Positions 7,089 to 14,349 of a stretch of DNA of 64,000 nt are shown one piece after another. This stretch comes from an uncultured bacterium (lineage in GTDB: Bacteria > Bacillota > Clostridia > Oscillospirales > Oscillospiraceae): assembly GCA_948469375.1 (NCBI GenBank), contig CAOKLO010000007.1:1-64000 (forward strand), written 5' to 3'. Made by a program: the position numbers and the translations under genes. Every line of letters begins with the position of its first letter. Position 1 is the stretch's first letter. Under the pieces are notes generated by a model. The model worked only from the letters and a program-made list of their open reading frames with translations. It was not told where the DNA came from and did no database searches.

Positions 7089-8777
7089 ATGGTAGATATC
7101 ATTGACGGCGCGCTGTTCCAGCGCATGGTGATCCACGGCTCCGCCTCCATCAACGCTCAGAAGCAGGCCATCAACGACCTGAACGTGTTCCCCGTACCAG
7201 ACGGCGACACGGGCACCAATATGTCCCTGACCATTGGCACCGCCGCCGCCGAGGCCAAAAAGAAGCCCGCCCAGGCCATCGGTAAGGCGGCCTCCATCAA
7301 TGCTTCCGCCCTGCTGCGGGGGGCCCGGGGCAACTCCGGCGTCATTTTATCCCTGCTGTTCCGGGGCGTCTCTAAGGGGCTGAAGGAGAAGGATGAGGCC
7401 GACGGCGTCACCTTTGCCTCCGCCTTGAATGAGGGCGTGTCCGCCGCCTATAAAGCGGTGATGAAGCCCGCCGAGGGCACCATTTTGACCGTGTCCCGCC
7501 TGGCCGCCGCCAAGGGCGCGGAGGCTGCGGCGGAGCACAACAGCGTGGAGGCGGTGCTGGAGGCCGCCATCGCCGAGGGTCAGGTCGCGCTGGCCGACAC
7601 GGTGAACCAGAACCCGGTGCTGAAGAAGGCCGGGGTGGTGGACGCGGGCGGCAAGGGCTTTTTGTGCATCCTCCAGGGGATGCTGGACGAGTTGCGGGGC
7701 GTCCCCGCACCCGCCGAGGAGGACGACGACGCCCTGCCCGTGAAGGAGTCCGCCGACTTTGCCGCCTTGTCCGAGGAGGACATTACTTTTACCTTTGACA
7801 CGGTGTTCATCGTCCGCAAGACCACCGGCAAGTCCATTGAGCCTTTCCGCGCTTATCTGAACAGCATCGGCGACAGCCTGGTCATCGGTGAGGACGACGA
7901 GGCGTTCAAGGTCCACGTCCACACCGACACCCCTGGCGCGGCCCTGTCCGAGGCTCAGAAGTACGGCACCTTGGAGCTGGCGAAAATTGAGAATATGCGC
8001 ACCCAAGCCGAGGAGCTGGCGGCGGGCAAGAAGGCCCAGAGCACCGACGACCTGGACCAGATCGAGGCCGAGCTGGAGGCCCAGGAGGACGGGGACGCCG
8101 CCGTCGCCGCCCCCGAGAAAAAGTTTGGCGTAGTGGCCGTCAGCGCCGGGGAGGGCATGGCCTCCGTGTTTAAGGATCTGGGGGTGGACGGTGTCATTTC
8201 TGGCGGGCAGACCATGAACCCCTCCACCGAGGACATTCTGCGGGAGATTGCCCGCACCCCCGCCGAGGTGGTGTTTGTCCTGCCCAACAACAAGAACATC
8301 ATTATGGCCGCCCAGCAGTGCGTGGGGTTGGTGGAGGGTAAGGAAATCGTGGTGGTTCCCACCCGCACCGTGCCCCAGGGCATCTCCGCCATGCTGGTGC
8401 TGGACACCGAGGCGGACACCGAGACCAACTCCGCCGCCATGGAGGAAGCCCGCAAAAACGTGCGCACCTCCGAGATCACCTACGCCGCCCGGGACTCCGA
8501 CTTCGACGGCTTTGAGATCCATGAGGGCGACTACATGGCTTTGGCGGAGGGCCAGCTTTTCGGCACCGACCGGGCCATCGACTCCCTGCTGGAGCGGCTG
8601 GCTAAGGCGGACTCCCAGCAGAACGCCGAGTTCATCAGCATTTTCTACGGCGAGAACGTGACGGAGGAACAGGCCAACAAGGCGCTGGACATCTTCCAGA
8701 AGCAGTGCCCCAATGCGGAAATCACCCTGCTGTCGGGGGGACAGCCGGTTTACTACTATATGATCTCCGCGGAGTAA
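7089..8777 (+). CDS. DAK2-domain fatty-acid kinase-like protein (FakA/YloV)
   Basis: 562 residues. The N-terminal DAK2 ATP-binding domain carries FPVPDGDTGTNMSLT (PDGDTGTN at 37-44) and GARGNSGVI. A linker and a C-terminal domain of the FakA/DegV-associated type follow, with an Asp/Glu-rich insert near residues 310-335. FakA phosphorylates exogenous fatty acids held by a FakB (DegV-type) partner to feed phospholipid synthesis; no FakB gene lies in the window. It is transcribed with the Asp23 gene and ends in a strong terminator. The kinase substrate is inferred from the family. Confidence 0.9.
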   Translation: MVDIIDGALFQRMVIHGSASINAQKQAINDLNVFPVPDGDTGTNMSLTIGTAAAEAKKKPAQAIGKAASINASALLRGARGNSGVILSLLFRGVSKGLKEKDEADGVTFASALNEGVSAAYKAVMKPAEGTILTVSRLAAAKGAEAAAEHNSVEAVLEAAIAEGQVALADTVNQNPVLKKAGVVDAGGKGFLCILQGMLDELRGVPAPAEEDDDALPVKESADFAALSEEDITFTFDTVFIVRKTTGKSIEPFRAYLNSIGDSLVIGEDDEAFKVHVHTDTPGAALSEAQKYGTLELAKIENMRTQAEELAAGKKAQSTDDLDQIEAELEAQEDGDAAVAAPEKKFGVVAVSAGEGMASVFKDLGVDGVISGGQTMNPSTEDILREIARTPAEVVFVLPNNKNIIMAAQQCVGLVEGKEIVVVPTRTVPQGISAMLVLDTEADTETNSAAMEEARKNVRTSEITYAARDSDFDGFEIHEGDYMALAEGQLFGTDRAIDSLLERLAKADSQQNAEFISIFYGENVTEEQANKALDIFQKQCPNAEITLLSGGQPVYYYMISAE

Positions 8778-8792
8778 ATTCAGATTTTCTGA

Positions 8793-8823
8793 GCGTCCGG
8801 GCTTTTGCCCGGGCGCTTTTTTG
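8793..8823 (+). terminator. Intrinsic terminator after the DAK2 gene
   Basis: GCGTCCGGGC-tttt-GCCCGGGCGC followed by TTTTTTT. Confidence 0.9.
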
Positions 8824-8858
8824 CGTGAAAAATTTCTCTGGGAAAATGTAAAATGAGC

Positions 8859-8887
8859 TTGACACAAAATGTAAAGCGTGCTATACT
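8859..8887 (+). promoter_or_regulatory. Consensus sigma-A promoter of the Cro-regulator cassette
   Basis: TTGACA at 8859-8864 and TATACT at 8882-8887 with a 17-base spacer. Confidence 0.9.
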
Positions 8888-8894
8888 CCTTTTT

Positions 8895-8910
8895 GTAAAG
8901 CAAGCTTTAC
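8895..8910. promoter_or_regulatory. Palindromic operator GTAAAGC-AA-GCTTTAC
   Basis: A perfect seven-base inverted repeat that begins at the expected transcription start. Half-sites GTAAAGCGTGC (from 8871) and GTAAAATGAGC (from 8848) lie upstream in the same orientation. This suggests autorepression by the small HTH protein encoded directly downstream. Confidence 0.7.
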
Positions 8911-8930
8911 AATTCAAGGAGGTGGACGGC

Positions 8931-9134
8931 ATGGAAAACCGTATTGCCGCTCTGCGGAAGGAGCGGCGCATTTCCCAGGCGGAGCTGGCGGAGGCGGTGG
9001 CGGTCACCCGGCAGACCATCATTTCGCTGGAGAGCGGGCGGTATAACGCCTCGCTTCTGCTGGCCCACAAAATCGCCCAATACTTTGGGACCACCATCGA
9101 GGACATTTTCTTATTTGAGGAGGAAGAAGCATGA
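8931..9134 (+). CDS. Small Cro/C1-type repressor (YozG-like)
   Basis: 67 residues, nearly all helix-turn-helix: ENRIAALRKERRISQAELAE, VTRQTIISLESGRYN, then LLAHKIAQYFGTTIEDIF and an acidic tail. ATG at 8931 is preceded by AAGGAGG; an upstream in-frame codon at 8853 lies before the promoter and is rejected. The stop overlaps the next start by four bases. Regulators of this size are found with small membrane proteins in Firmicutes and usually repress their own operon, which fits the palindrome at the transcription start. Confidence 0.9.
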   Translation: MENRIAALRKERRISQAELAEAVAVTRQTIISLESGRYNASLLLAHKIAQYFGTTIEDIFLFEEEEA

Positions 9135-9373
9135 AACGCAACTGCAATTTTCAGAGAAACCCCGCGTTTGCCATCGGCCTTGTGCTGATGTGGGGCGGCC
9201 TATTCATCCAAAACGTGCTGGAGCTTCAGGGGGCGGCACTGGGCATGACCCATTTGGTATGCGGCGCGGGCATTGGCCTTACCTTCGTGGGCCTGCTGTA
9301 CGGCTCGCCCAAAATCCGGCCCCTGTTTGACCGCCTCCGGGCCTTCAAGCTGCGCCTGCTGGGCATGGAATAA
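9131..9373 (+). CDS. Small two-helix membrane protein
   Basis: 80 residues with transmembrane segments at about 13-30 (AFAIGLVLMWGGLFI) and 42-60 (HLVCGAGIGLTFVGLLYG), separated by a short loop, plus a basic C-terminal amphipathic tail. It is translationally coupled to the HTH gene through ATGA. I do not recognise a named family. Its place between a repressor and a second membrane protein suggests one membrane-associated unit. Confidence 0.8.
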   Translation: MKRNCNFQRNPAFAIGLVLMWGGLFIQNVLELQGAALGMTHLVCGAGIGLTFVGLLYGSPKIRPLFDRLRAFKLRLLGME

Positions 9374-9385
9374 GGAGGAATCTTC

Positions 9386-9847
9386 ATGCTAATGCGAATG
9401 TTTGATACGTCGGATTACGAACGCTCTCTGCGCCGCCGCCGTCTGATGGCCCTGGGCCTGATGGCGGTGGGGATCACGGGGCTGGTGTGCTACGCTCTGC
9501 TGATTCATGACAGCGATGTCCTGCCCGACTACGCCCGGGGCTTTTATCTGGGCGCGGCCACCGGCAGCACCATTGGAGCGGTGGTGCTCCTGGCGCGGAT
9601 GCAGTACCTGCTTACCCACCCGGAGGCCCGGAAAAAGGCCAAGATCCAGGAGCAGGACGAGCGGGAGAAGGCTATCGTCAACCAGGCGTTTCAGTTTGCC
9701 GGGATGTTTACCTTTTTTGCCGCTGTGGCGTCTATGTTCGTGCTGGTGGCAGTGAGCAAGACGGCGGCCCTGGCGGTGTTCGGCGTCATCGTGGTGTACG
9801 CCGTCAGCTGGCCGCTGGCCAGCCTGTACCTGTCCAAAAAGCTGTGA
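9386..9847 (+). CDS. Four-helix membrane protein, DUF2178-like
   Basis: 153 residues with two N-terminal transmembrane helices, a charged cytosolic stretch containing the typical IQEQDEREKAIVNQA segment, and two more helices. The DER(E/N) motif before the third helix is what I associate with the DUF2178 family found beside YozG-type regulators. AAGGAGG lies before the ATG. The last four bases overlap the start of the RluA-type gene, so that gene may be read from the same promoter. Function unknown. Confidence 0.75.
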   Translation: MLMRMFDTSDYERSLRRRRLMALGLMAVGITGLVCYALLIHDSDVLPDYARGFYLGAATGSTIGAVVLLARMQYLLTHPEARKKAKIQEQDEREKAIVNQAFQFAGMFTFFAAVASMFVLVAVSKTAALAVFGVIVVYAVSWPLASLYLSKKL

Positions 9848-10752
9848 GCGCCCGGTATCTGACATTAAAAATCACCCCCGAGCTGGCGGGGCTGGAGGTC
9901 AACACCCTCCTGCGCCGCACGCTGGGACTGTCCGGCACGGTCCTGCGGCGGGTGAAGTGGCTGGAGGACGGCATCACCCTGGACGGCGTGCGGGTGAACG
10001 TCCGGGTCCGGGCACAGGAGGGCGAGACGCTGGCGGTCCGGCTGACGGACCCGTCCCCCACGTCCGGGGTGGTTCCGGCGGAGGGTCCGCTGGACATTGT
10101 TTACGAGGACCCGGACCTCATCGTGCTGAACAAGGCCCCCGGCGTGCTGGTCCACCCCGGACACGGTCATTTTGACGATACCCTGGGTAATTTTTTGATG
10201 TATCATTACAGAGCGTCTGGAGACGAGTCCGATTTTCACCCCGTCCACCGGCTGGACAAGGGGACTTCCGGGCTGTTAGCTGTAGCCAAGCACGCCCACG
10301 CCCAGGAGAAGCTGAAAAACCAACTTCACACCAACGAGTTCCGGCGGGTGTATCTGGCGGTATGCGACGGCGCGCCCTCCGAACCTTCCGGAACGGTGGA
10401 TGCGCCCATCGGCCCGGTGGACGGCTCCCTAGTGGCCCGGGAGGTGCGGCCGGAGGGACGGCCCGCCCGCACACATTACAAGGTTCTGCGGACCTGCGGC
10501 CCCCGCTCTCTGGTGGAGCTGGAGCTGGAGACGGGCCGTACCCACCAAATCCGCGTCCATATGGCCCACATCGGCTGTTCCCTCACTGGAGATTTCCTGT
10601 ACGGAAGGTCAAACCAGGCGCTCATTGCCCGTCCGGCCCTCCACTCGGCGCGGCTGGAGCTGACCCACCCCATCACCGGGGAACGGCTGTTCTTTTCCAT
10701 CCCCCTGCCCGCCGACATGGCGACGCTGATTCCAAAGGAGAATATTTTATGA
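9844..10752 (+). CDS. RluA-family pseudouridine synthase
   Basis: 302 residues. An N-terminal S4-like RNA-binding region (about 15-75) precedes the catalytic domain, which has HRLDKGTSG (135-143, catalytic Asp138), VLNKAPGVLVHPG upstream, and the LETGRTHQIRVHMAHIG motif. It isomerises uridine in structured RNA; the exact site (rRNA or tRNA) cannot be told from sequence. GTG start inside the end of the preceding membrane gene. The stop overlaps the next small gene (ATGA). Confidence 0.92.
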   Translation: MSARYLTLKITPELAGLEVNTLLRRTLGLSGTVLRRVKWLEDGITLDGVRVNVRVRAQEGETLAVRLTDPSPTSGVVPAEGPLDIVYEDPDLIVLNKAPGVLVHPGHGHFDDTLGNFLMYHYRASGDESDFHPVHRLDKGTSGLLAVAKHAHAQEKLKNQLHTNEFRRVYLAVCDGAPSEPSGTVDAPIGPVDGSLVAREVRPEGRPARTHYKVLRTCGPRSLVELELETGRTHQIRVHMAHIGCSLTGDFLYGRSNQALIARPALHSARLELTHPITGERLFFSIPLPADMATLIPKENIL

Positions 10753-10928
10753 AGAAATTACAGCTTGTCAGTCTTATGGTACTGGCTTTGTCGATACTCC
10801 TGTGGACGGCAGGCCGGACCGTCCTCCCTTTGCCGGACTGGGCTGTGCGGCTGAACGGCGTTATGATGCTGATTGTTATGCCGCTGCTGGTATTTTCCAG
10901 CGTCCGGCGAAAGGTTAAGAATTCATAA
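10749..10928 (+). CDS. Small membrane protein coupled to the pseudouridine synthase
   Basis: 59 residues starting MKKLQLVSLMVLALSILLW with two hydrophobic helices (about 5-22 and 34-50) and a basic tail VRRKVKNS. The ATG overlaps the TGA of the upstream gene, and AAGGAG lies eight bases upstream. Positive charges at both ends suggest a hairpin with N- and C-termini in the cytosol. Function unknown. Confidence 0.7.
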   Translation: MKKLQLVSLMVLALSILLWTAGRTVLPLPDWAVRLNGVMMLIVMPLLVFSSVRRKVKNS

Positions 10929-10945
10929 AGACGACCGGAGTCATA

Positions 10946-10989
10946 TTGACGTATTACACCATATGCTATACTATATTGTACGCTATAAT
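10946..10989 (+). promoter_or_regulatory. Promoter region of the DUF6440-like gene
   Basis: TTGACG at 10946-10951 is followed by three candidate -10 boxes: TATACT (10967-10972), TATATT (10972-10977) and TATAAT (10984-10989). None has the ideal 17-base spacing, so I cannot choose. Confidence 0.5.
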
Positions 10990-11009
10990 ATAAGAAGGGA
11001 AGGATTTCC

Positions 11010-11192
11010 ATGGCAAAAAACGAGCGCTTTCAAGTGATTCACGAGGAGGGCAACGGCCTGACCTCAAATCATTACATCGTTTTGATGGATTCTGTCACCG
11101 GCGTGCAGTACCTGTTTGCCCACTCCGGCTATGCGGGCGGGCTGTGCCCTCTGGTCAACAAGGAGGGCGGACCCCTCACTTGGGATACCTGA
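11010..11192 (+). CDS. DUF6440-like small protein
   Basis: 60 residues. The pattern YIVLMDSVTGVQYLFAHSGYAGGLCPLVNKEG matches the widespread small family whose hallmark is TGVQYLF followed by GYAGGLxPL. It is probably a single beta domain in the cytosol. It is a monocistronic gene with an AAGGGAAGG site before ATG and a strong terminator 4 bases past the stop. No function is known for the family. Confidence 0.75.
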   Translation: MAKNERFQVIHEEGNGLTSNHYIVLMDSVTGVQYLFAHSGYAGGLCPLVNKEGGPLTWDT

Positions 11193-11195
11193 AGG

Positions 11196-11224
11196 AAGTC
11201 CGGGAGCTTTCCCGGACTTTTTTC
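11196..11224 (+). terminator. Intrinsic terminator
   Basis: AAGTCCGGGA-gctt-TCCCGGACTT followed by TTTTT. Confidence 0.92.
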
Positions 11225-11295
11225 GTCCCTCCTGTGATATTCTGAGAAGAACCGCGTCTTTATGGGTGAAAGGGCCTTTCGAGGAGTGATTAACC

Positions 11296-11856
11296 ATGGA
11301 CGACAACGCGATCATAGAGCTGTACTTTGCCCGGGACCAGCAGGCCGTCGAGGCCACCAGCCGGGAATACGGTGCATACTGCACCGCCATTGCCAACAAT
11401 ATCCTGAACGACCAGGGGGCTGCGGAGGAGTGCGTCAACGACGCATGGCTGAAGTGCTGGCAGTCCATCCCGCCCCAGCGGCCCAAGTCGCTGAAAAGCT
11501 TTGCGGGGCGCATTGTGCGCAACCTGGCGCTCAGCGCCCGCCGGGCCGACATGGCCCGGAAGCGGGGCGGCGGACAGGTTCAGCTTGCCCTGGACGAGCT
11601 CAGCGAGGTGGTTTCCGGCGGCGACACCCCAGAGGGGGAGCTGGACCGGAAGGCCTTCCGGGCAACGTTGGACGATTTCCTGGAGGGGCTGCCCGAACGC
11701 AACCGGAATTTGTTCCTGCGGCGGTACTGGTACTTAGACAGTGTGGAGCAGCTGGCCAAACGGTTCCGCATGAGCCGGTCCCAGGTGACCACCACGCTCT
11801 ACCGCCTGCGGCAGAAGCTGCGCGTCCATCTTCAACAGGAGGGATTTGAACTTTGA
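11296..11856 (+). CDS. ECF-type sigma-70 factor
   Basis: 186 residues with region 2 (about 20-85: AANNILNDQGAAEECVNDAW, KCWQSIP) and region 4 (about 120-180: LPERNRNLFLRRYWYLDSVE, then RFRMSRSQVTTTLYRLRQKL). It directs RNA polymerase to an extracytoplasmic-stress regulon. A GAGGAG site precedes the ATG. The stop overlaps the TTG start of the downstream membrane protein, the usual sigma/anti-sigma arrangement. A possible autoregulatory ECF promoter is TGTGAT at 11233-11238, 16 bases, CGTC at 11255-11258. Confidence 0.93.
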   Translation: MDDNAIIELYFARDQQAVEATSREYGAYCTAIANNILNDQGAAEECVNDAWLKCWQSIPPQRPKSLKSFAGRIVRNLALSARRADMARKRGGGQVQLALDELSEVVSGGDTPEGELDRKAFRATLDDFLEGLPERNRNLFLRRYWYLDSVEQLAKRFRMSRSQVTTTLYRLRQKLRVHLQQEGFEL

Positions 11857-12956
11857 AAAACCACGAGCTTTTAGATATGATCGGGGACGTGAAGGAGGAC
11901 TATGTGCTGGAGGCCAGTAATAATATGGTGAAGCCTCGGTTCCGCTGGAAAACCCTGGCGGTCTGCGCCGCCTGCGCGGCGCTGATCGTCGCGGCCTATC
12001 CCGCGTTCCAGGCGGCCCATCCCCAGGGGGTGGATTCCTATTCAGGGCTGCTGGACGAGGCCGCCGGTCCGGCGGCGGCCCCAGAGGACGCCCAAGGCCC
12101 AGGCCTGCACAGCTATATCGTGATGGAGGATGGAGGAGGCAGTGTTTCGACCTACGGGGAGTACAAGGCCGGAGTGGGCGGCGCGCTTCCCGCCCCCATG
12201 CCCCCGGAGAGCGACGTTACCGGCGGGGGCGCTGACGACGGCGGCGGGGAGTCGGACGTGGACGGCAGCTTTTACGGAGAAAACGGGCAGGATATGCCCG
12301 TGGAGCAGGCGCCCTATGACCAGTACAACAGCCTGTTTGAAAACGCCCGGCTGGATCAGTACCCGGAATGGTACGGGGGAGCCTATATCGACTACAGCGC
12401 TTTGGGCGAACCGTCCAAGCTGGTGGTGTGCATTGTGGAGGGCTTCCGCACCCCGGAGCTGGAGCAGCAGATTGCGGAGTGGTGCGGGGAAGGCGTTTGG
12501 ACCTACCGGGACGTGAAATATTCCAGGGGCTATTTGCAGACCCTGATGGAGCGGCTGAATGACAGCGAATTCCTCGACGTGGTAAACCGGGACAAAACGG
12601 CGTCCAGCTGTGGCGTTTATGAGCAGGAAAACTGTATCCGAATGGATTGGAGCGACGTTCCCAGCGACGACGCCCTGGCAGCCCTGGCCCAGCTGGACCC
12701 AGAGGGAGACGCCATTCAAATCCGGGTGTTTACCGGGCGCGCCGTGATTACCGACGCTGTGAAGGGTCCCGCGTCCGAGCCAGCCACGGACCCGGTTCCC
12801 GGCGGCGCACAGGAGTTCCCTGCGGAAAAGACGCCCGCCGGCGAAGAGTCCTTCCTGCCCGCCGCCGCGGAAACCGCCCAATATGATACGCTTCCATTCT
12901 CCCTTTGCGGCCTGCCTCTGGCGGAGCCTGACGCGGGTCCCGAAGGGAAGGACTAA
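11853..12956 (+). CDS. Single-pass membrane partner of the ECF sigma factor (putative anti-sigma)
   Basis: 367 residues beginning at TTG (11853), coupled to the sigma gene. The short cytosolic head MKNHELLDMIGDVKEDYVLEA resembles heads that precede the membrane helix in clostridial ECF-linked proteins. One transmembrane helix lies at about 33-51. The extracytoplasmic part of about 315 residues is acidic, Gly/Ala/Pro-rich in two places (65-150 and 310-350), with a folded middle domain (150-295). It has no zinc-binding anti-sigma motif, so the inhibitory role is inferred from position and topology. Confidence 0.75.
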   Translation: MKNHELLDMIGDVKEDYVLEASNNMVKPRFRWKTLAVCAACAALIVAAYPAFQAAHPQGVDSYSGLLDEAAGPAAAPEDAQGPGLHSYIVMEDGGGSVSTYGEYKAGVGGALPAPMPPESDVTGGGADDGGGESDVDGSFYGENGQDMPVEQAPYDQYNSLFENARLDQYPEWYGGAYIDYSALGEPSKLVVCIVEGFRTPELEQQIAEWCGEGVWTYRDVKYSRGYLQTLMERLNDSEFLDVVNRDKTASSCGVYEQENCIRMDWSDVPSDDALAALAQLDPEGDAIQIRVFTGRAVITDAVKGPASEPATDPVPGGAQEFPAEKTPAGEESFLPAAAETAQYDTLPFSLCGLPLAEPDAGPEGKD

Positions 12957-12987
12957 ATTTTCTTTCTTTTTTCAGACAAATAGGTTA

Positions 12988-13025
12988 TAATATTGCCGGT
13001 CGGGACAGCTCGGCCGGCAATATTA
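12988..13025. promoter_or_regulatory. 12-bp perfect inverted repeat over the rhomboid promoter/leader
   Basis: TAATATTGCCGG (12988-12999) and CCGGCAATATTA (13014-13025) flank a 14-base spacer. TATAAT at 12986-12991 overlaps the left arm. It could be an operator, or a hairpin at the 5' end of the transcript. The right arm ends 17 bases before the chosen start codon. Confidence 0.55.
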
Positions 13026-13042
13026 TGTTTGAGGTGACCTCT

Positions 13043-13630
13043 ATGGCCCATAATGACGCGAACCATCCCACCATGAAAATTTCCTATAATGCTCCCGTAG
13101 CCCTCACCTTTGCTCTGCTGTCCCTTGCCGCCCTGGTGGCCAACTATTTCACCGGCGGCTGGGCCAACGCCACGCTGTTTTCCGTCTACCAGTGCCCCCT
13201 GAGCGACCCGCTGGCCTGGTTCCGCTTCTTTGGCCATGTGCTGGGCCACAGCGGGTACGCCCACTATATCGGCAATATGGTGCTGATTCTGGTGCTGGGG
13301 CCCAACCTGGAGGACCGGTTCGGAAGCTGGAACGTGCTGTGGGCCGTTTTGTTCACGGCCCTGGTGTCCGGGCTGGTGCAGTTTATCTTTTTCCCAAACT
13401 CCGCCCTGCTGGGGGCGTCGGGCATTGTGTTTATGATGATCCTGCTGTCCTCCTTCGGCGGGGTGCGCAACGGCGCCATCCCCACCACGCTGATCCTGGT
13501 GGCCATTTTTTACCTGGGCGGCGAGCTGTGGGACGCTATTTTTGTCCGGGACAACATCTCCCAGCTCACCCACATCATCGGCGGGCTGTGCGGGACGGTG
13601 CTGGGGTTCGCGCTGTCCGGCAGGCGATAG
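13043..13630 (+). CDS. Rhomboid-family intramembrane serine protease
   Basis: 195 residues from ATG 13043, chosen because GAGGTGA lies 8 bases upstream; the ATG at 13025 sits inside the palindrome. Six hydrophobic helices. The catalytic Ser is in GASG (124-127, Ser126) and the His is in THIIGG (about His177); the oxyanion-side HSGYAHYIGNM segment is present. It cleaves membrane proteins within the bilayer; no substrate is apparent nearby. A structured intergenic stretch and a terminator follow. Confidence 0.9.
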   Translation: MAHNDANHPTMKISYNAPVALTFALLSLAALVANYFTGGWANATLFSVYQCPLSDPLAWFRFFGHVLGHSGYAHYIGNMVLILVLGPNLEDRFGSWNVLWAVLFTALVSGLVQFIFFPNSALLGASGIVFMMILLSSFGGVRNGAIPTTLILVAIFYLGGELWDAIFVRDNISQLTHIIGGLCGTVLGFALSGRR

Positions 13631-13671
13631 CGCGACGATAGGCGCACAGGGGAGCTTGGACCGGAGCGGGC

Positions 13672-13792
13672 TTTGCAAACCAGGAATTGTGGAACAATTC
13701 TGTTTGCGAAGCGAGTCGGAGGGAACGCGACCCGGCGGTGCGCTCAATCGGAGCGTGGCTGCGCTGTGCCCCCGGCCCTGCCGGGGGCTTTT
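13672..13792 (+). terminator. Structured spacer ending in an intrinsic terminator
   Basis: A bulged stem joins GCAAAC...AATTGT to ACAATTCTG...TTTGC (13672-13709). Further on, the terminator GCCCCCGGC-cct-GCCGGGGGC (13768-13788) with TTTT closes the rhomboid unit. Confidence 0.75.
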
Positions 13793-13804
13793 CCCTGCTG
13801 TAAA

Positions 13805-13826
13805 CAATATGTGAACAACATATATT
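13805..13826. promoter_or_regulatory. MarR operator 1
   Basis: ATATGTGAACAACATATATT, an imperfect dyad ending 4 bases upstream of the -35 box. It shares ATGTGAA(C/G)(A/C)A(C/A)ATATATT with operator 2. Confidence 0.7.
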
Positions 13827-13830
13827 TTCC

Positions 13831-13859
13831 TTGACAGAGGGGGTAGCAGGGGCTAATAT
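13831..13859 (+). promoter_or_regulatory. Sigma-A promoter of the marR-ABC operon
   Basis: TTGACA at 13831-13836 and TAATAT at 13854-13859, 17-base spacer, bracketed by the two operators. Confidence 0.85.
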
Positions 13860-13877
13860 ATGTGAAGCAAATATATT
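13855..13877. promoter_or_regulatory. MarR operator 2
   Basis: ATATATGTGAAGCAAATATATT overlaps the -10 box and transcription start and ends just before the GGGAGG site, so binding would block initiation. Confidence 0.7.
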
Positions 13878-13890
13878 GGGAGGCGTTACC

Positions 13891-14349
13891 GTGAATGGAG
13901 ACGACCGGATTTGCTTCCTCACCGTATTCCAAACCCTGAAAACCAAAACCGCCCGCCTGCTGGAGCCCATCGTCCAGGCGGAGGGGCTGACCCCCTTACA
14001 GGCCTCCGTGCTGCTCCAGCTTTTCCGGCAGAACGCCGCCGTCGGGGACATCAGCGAGGCCACCTGCATGGGACAGGCCAACGCCTCCTCCCTGTGCAAA
14101 AAGCTGGAGCAGGGCGGCTTTCTCACCCGGAGCCGAGGCGAATCGGACGGGCGGGTGGTCACCCTTTCCCTGACCCCAAAGGGCCGGGAAACGGTGGAGC
14201 GCATCCAGCGGCAGCTGGACCATTATTTGAAGCTGCTCGACGGCCTGCCCTCCGGTACAAGGGAGGGGCTGGAACGGGGATTTCAGGCGGCAAATCAAAT
14301 GCTGGACTATCTTTTAGAACAAATCAAAGGAGACCAAGACCCATGCTGA
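13891..14349 (+). CDS. MarR-family transcriptional regulator
   Basis: 152 residues from GTG 13891 (GGGAGG lies 7 bases upstream; the ATG-like codon at 13831 falls in the -35 box). It has a winged helix-turn-helix: helices TPLQASVLLQLF and ISEATCMGQANASSLCKKLEQGGFL, then the wing TRSRGESDGRVVTLSLTPKG. It probably represses itself and the overlapping ABC exporter gene, responding to a small ligand. Two similar dyads flank its promoter. The stop overlaps the exporter start by 7 bases. Confidence 0.92.
   Translation: MNGDDRICFLTVFQTLKTKTARLLEPIVQAEGLTPLQASVLLQLFRQNAAVGDISEATCMGQANASSLCKKLEQGGFLTRSRGESDGRVVTLSLTPKGRETVERIQRQLDHYLKLLDGLPSGTREGLERGFQAANQMLDYLLEQIKGDQDPC

Noticed and set aside
8853..8930. 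Upstream extension of the small Cro-type repressor
   Set aside because: The extra codons cover the -35/-10 boxes and the operator, and a perfect ribosome site precedes the ATG at 8931.
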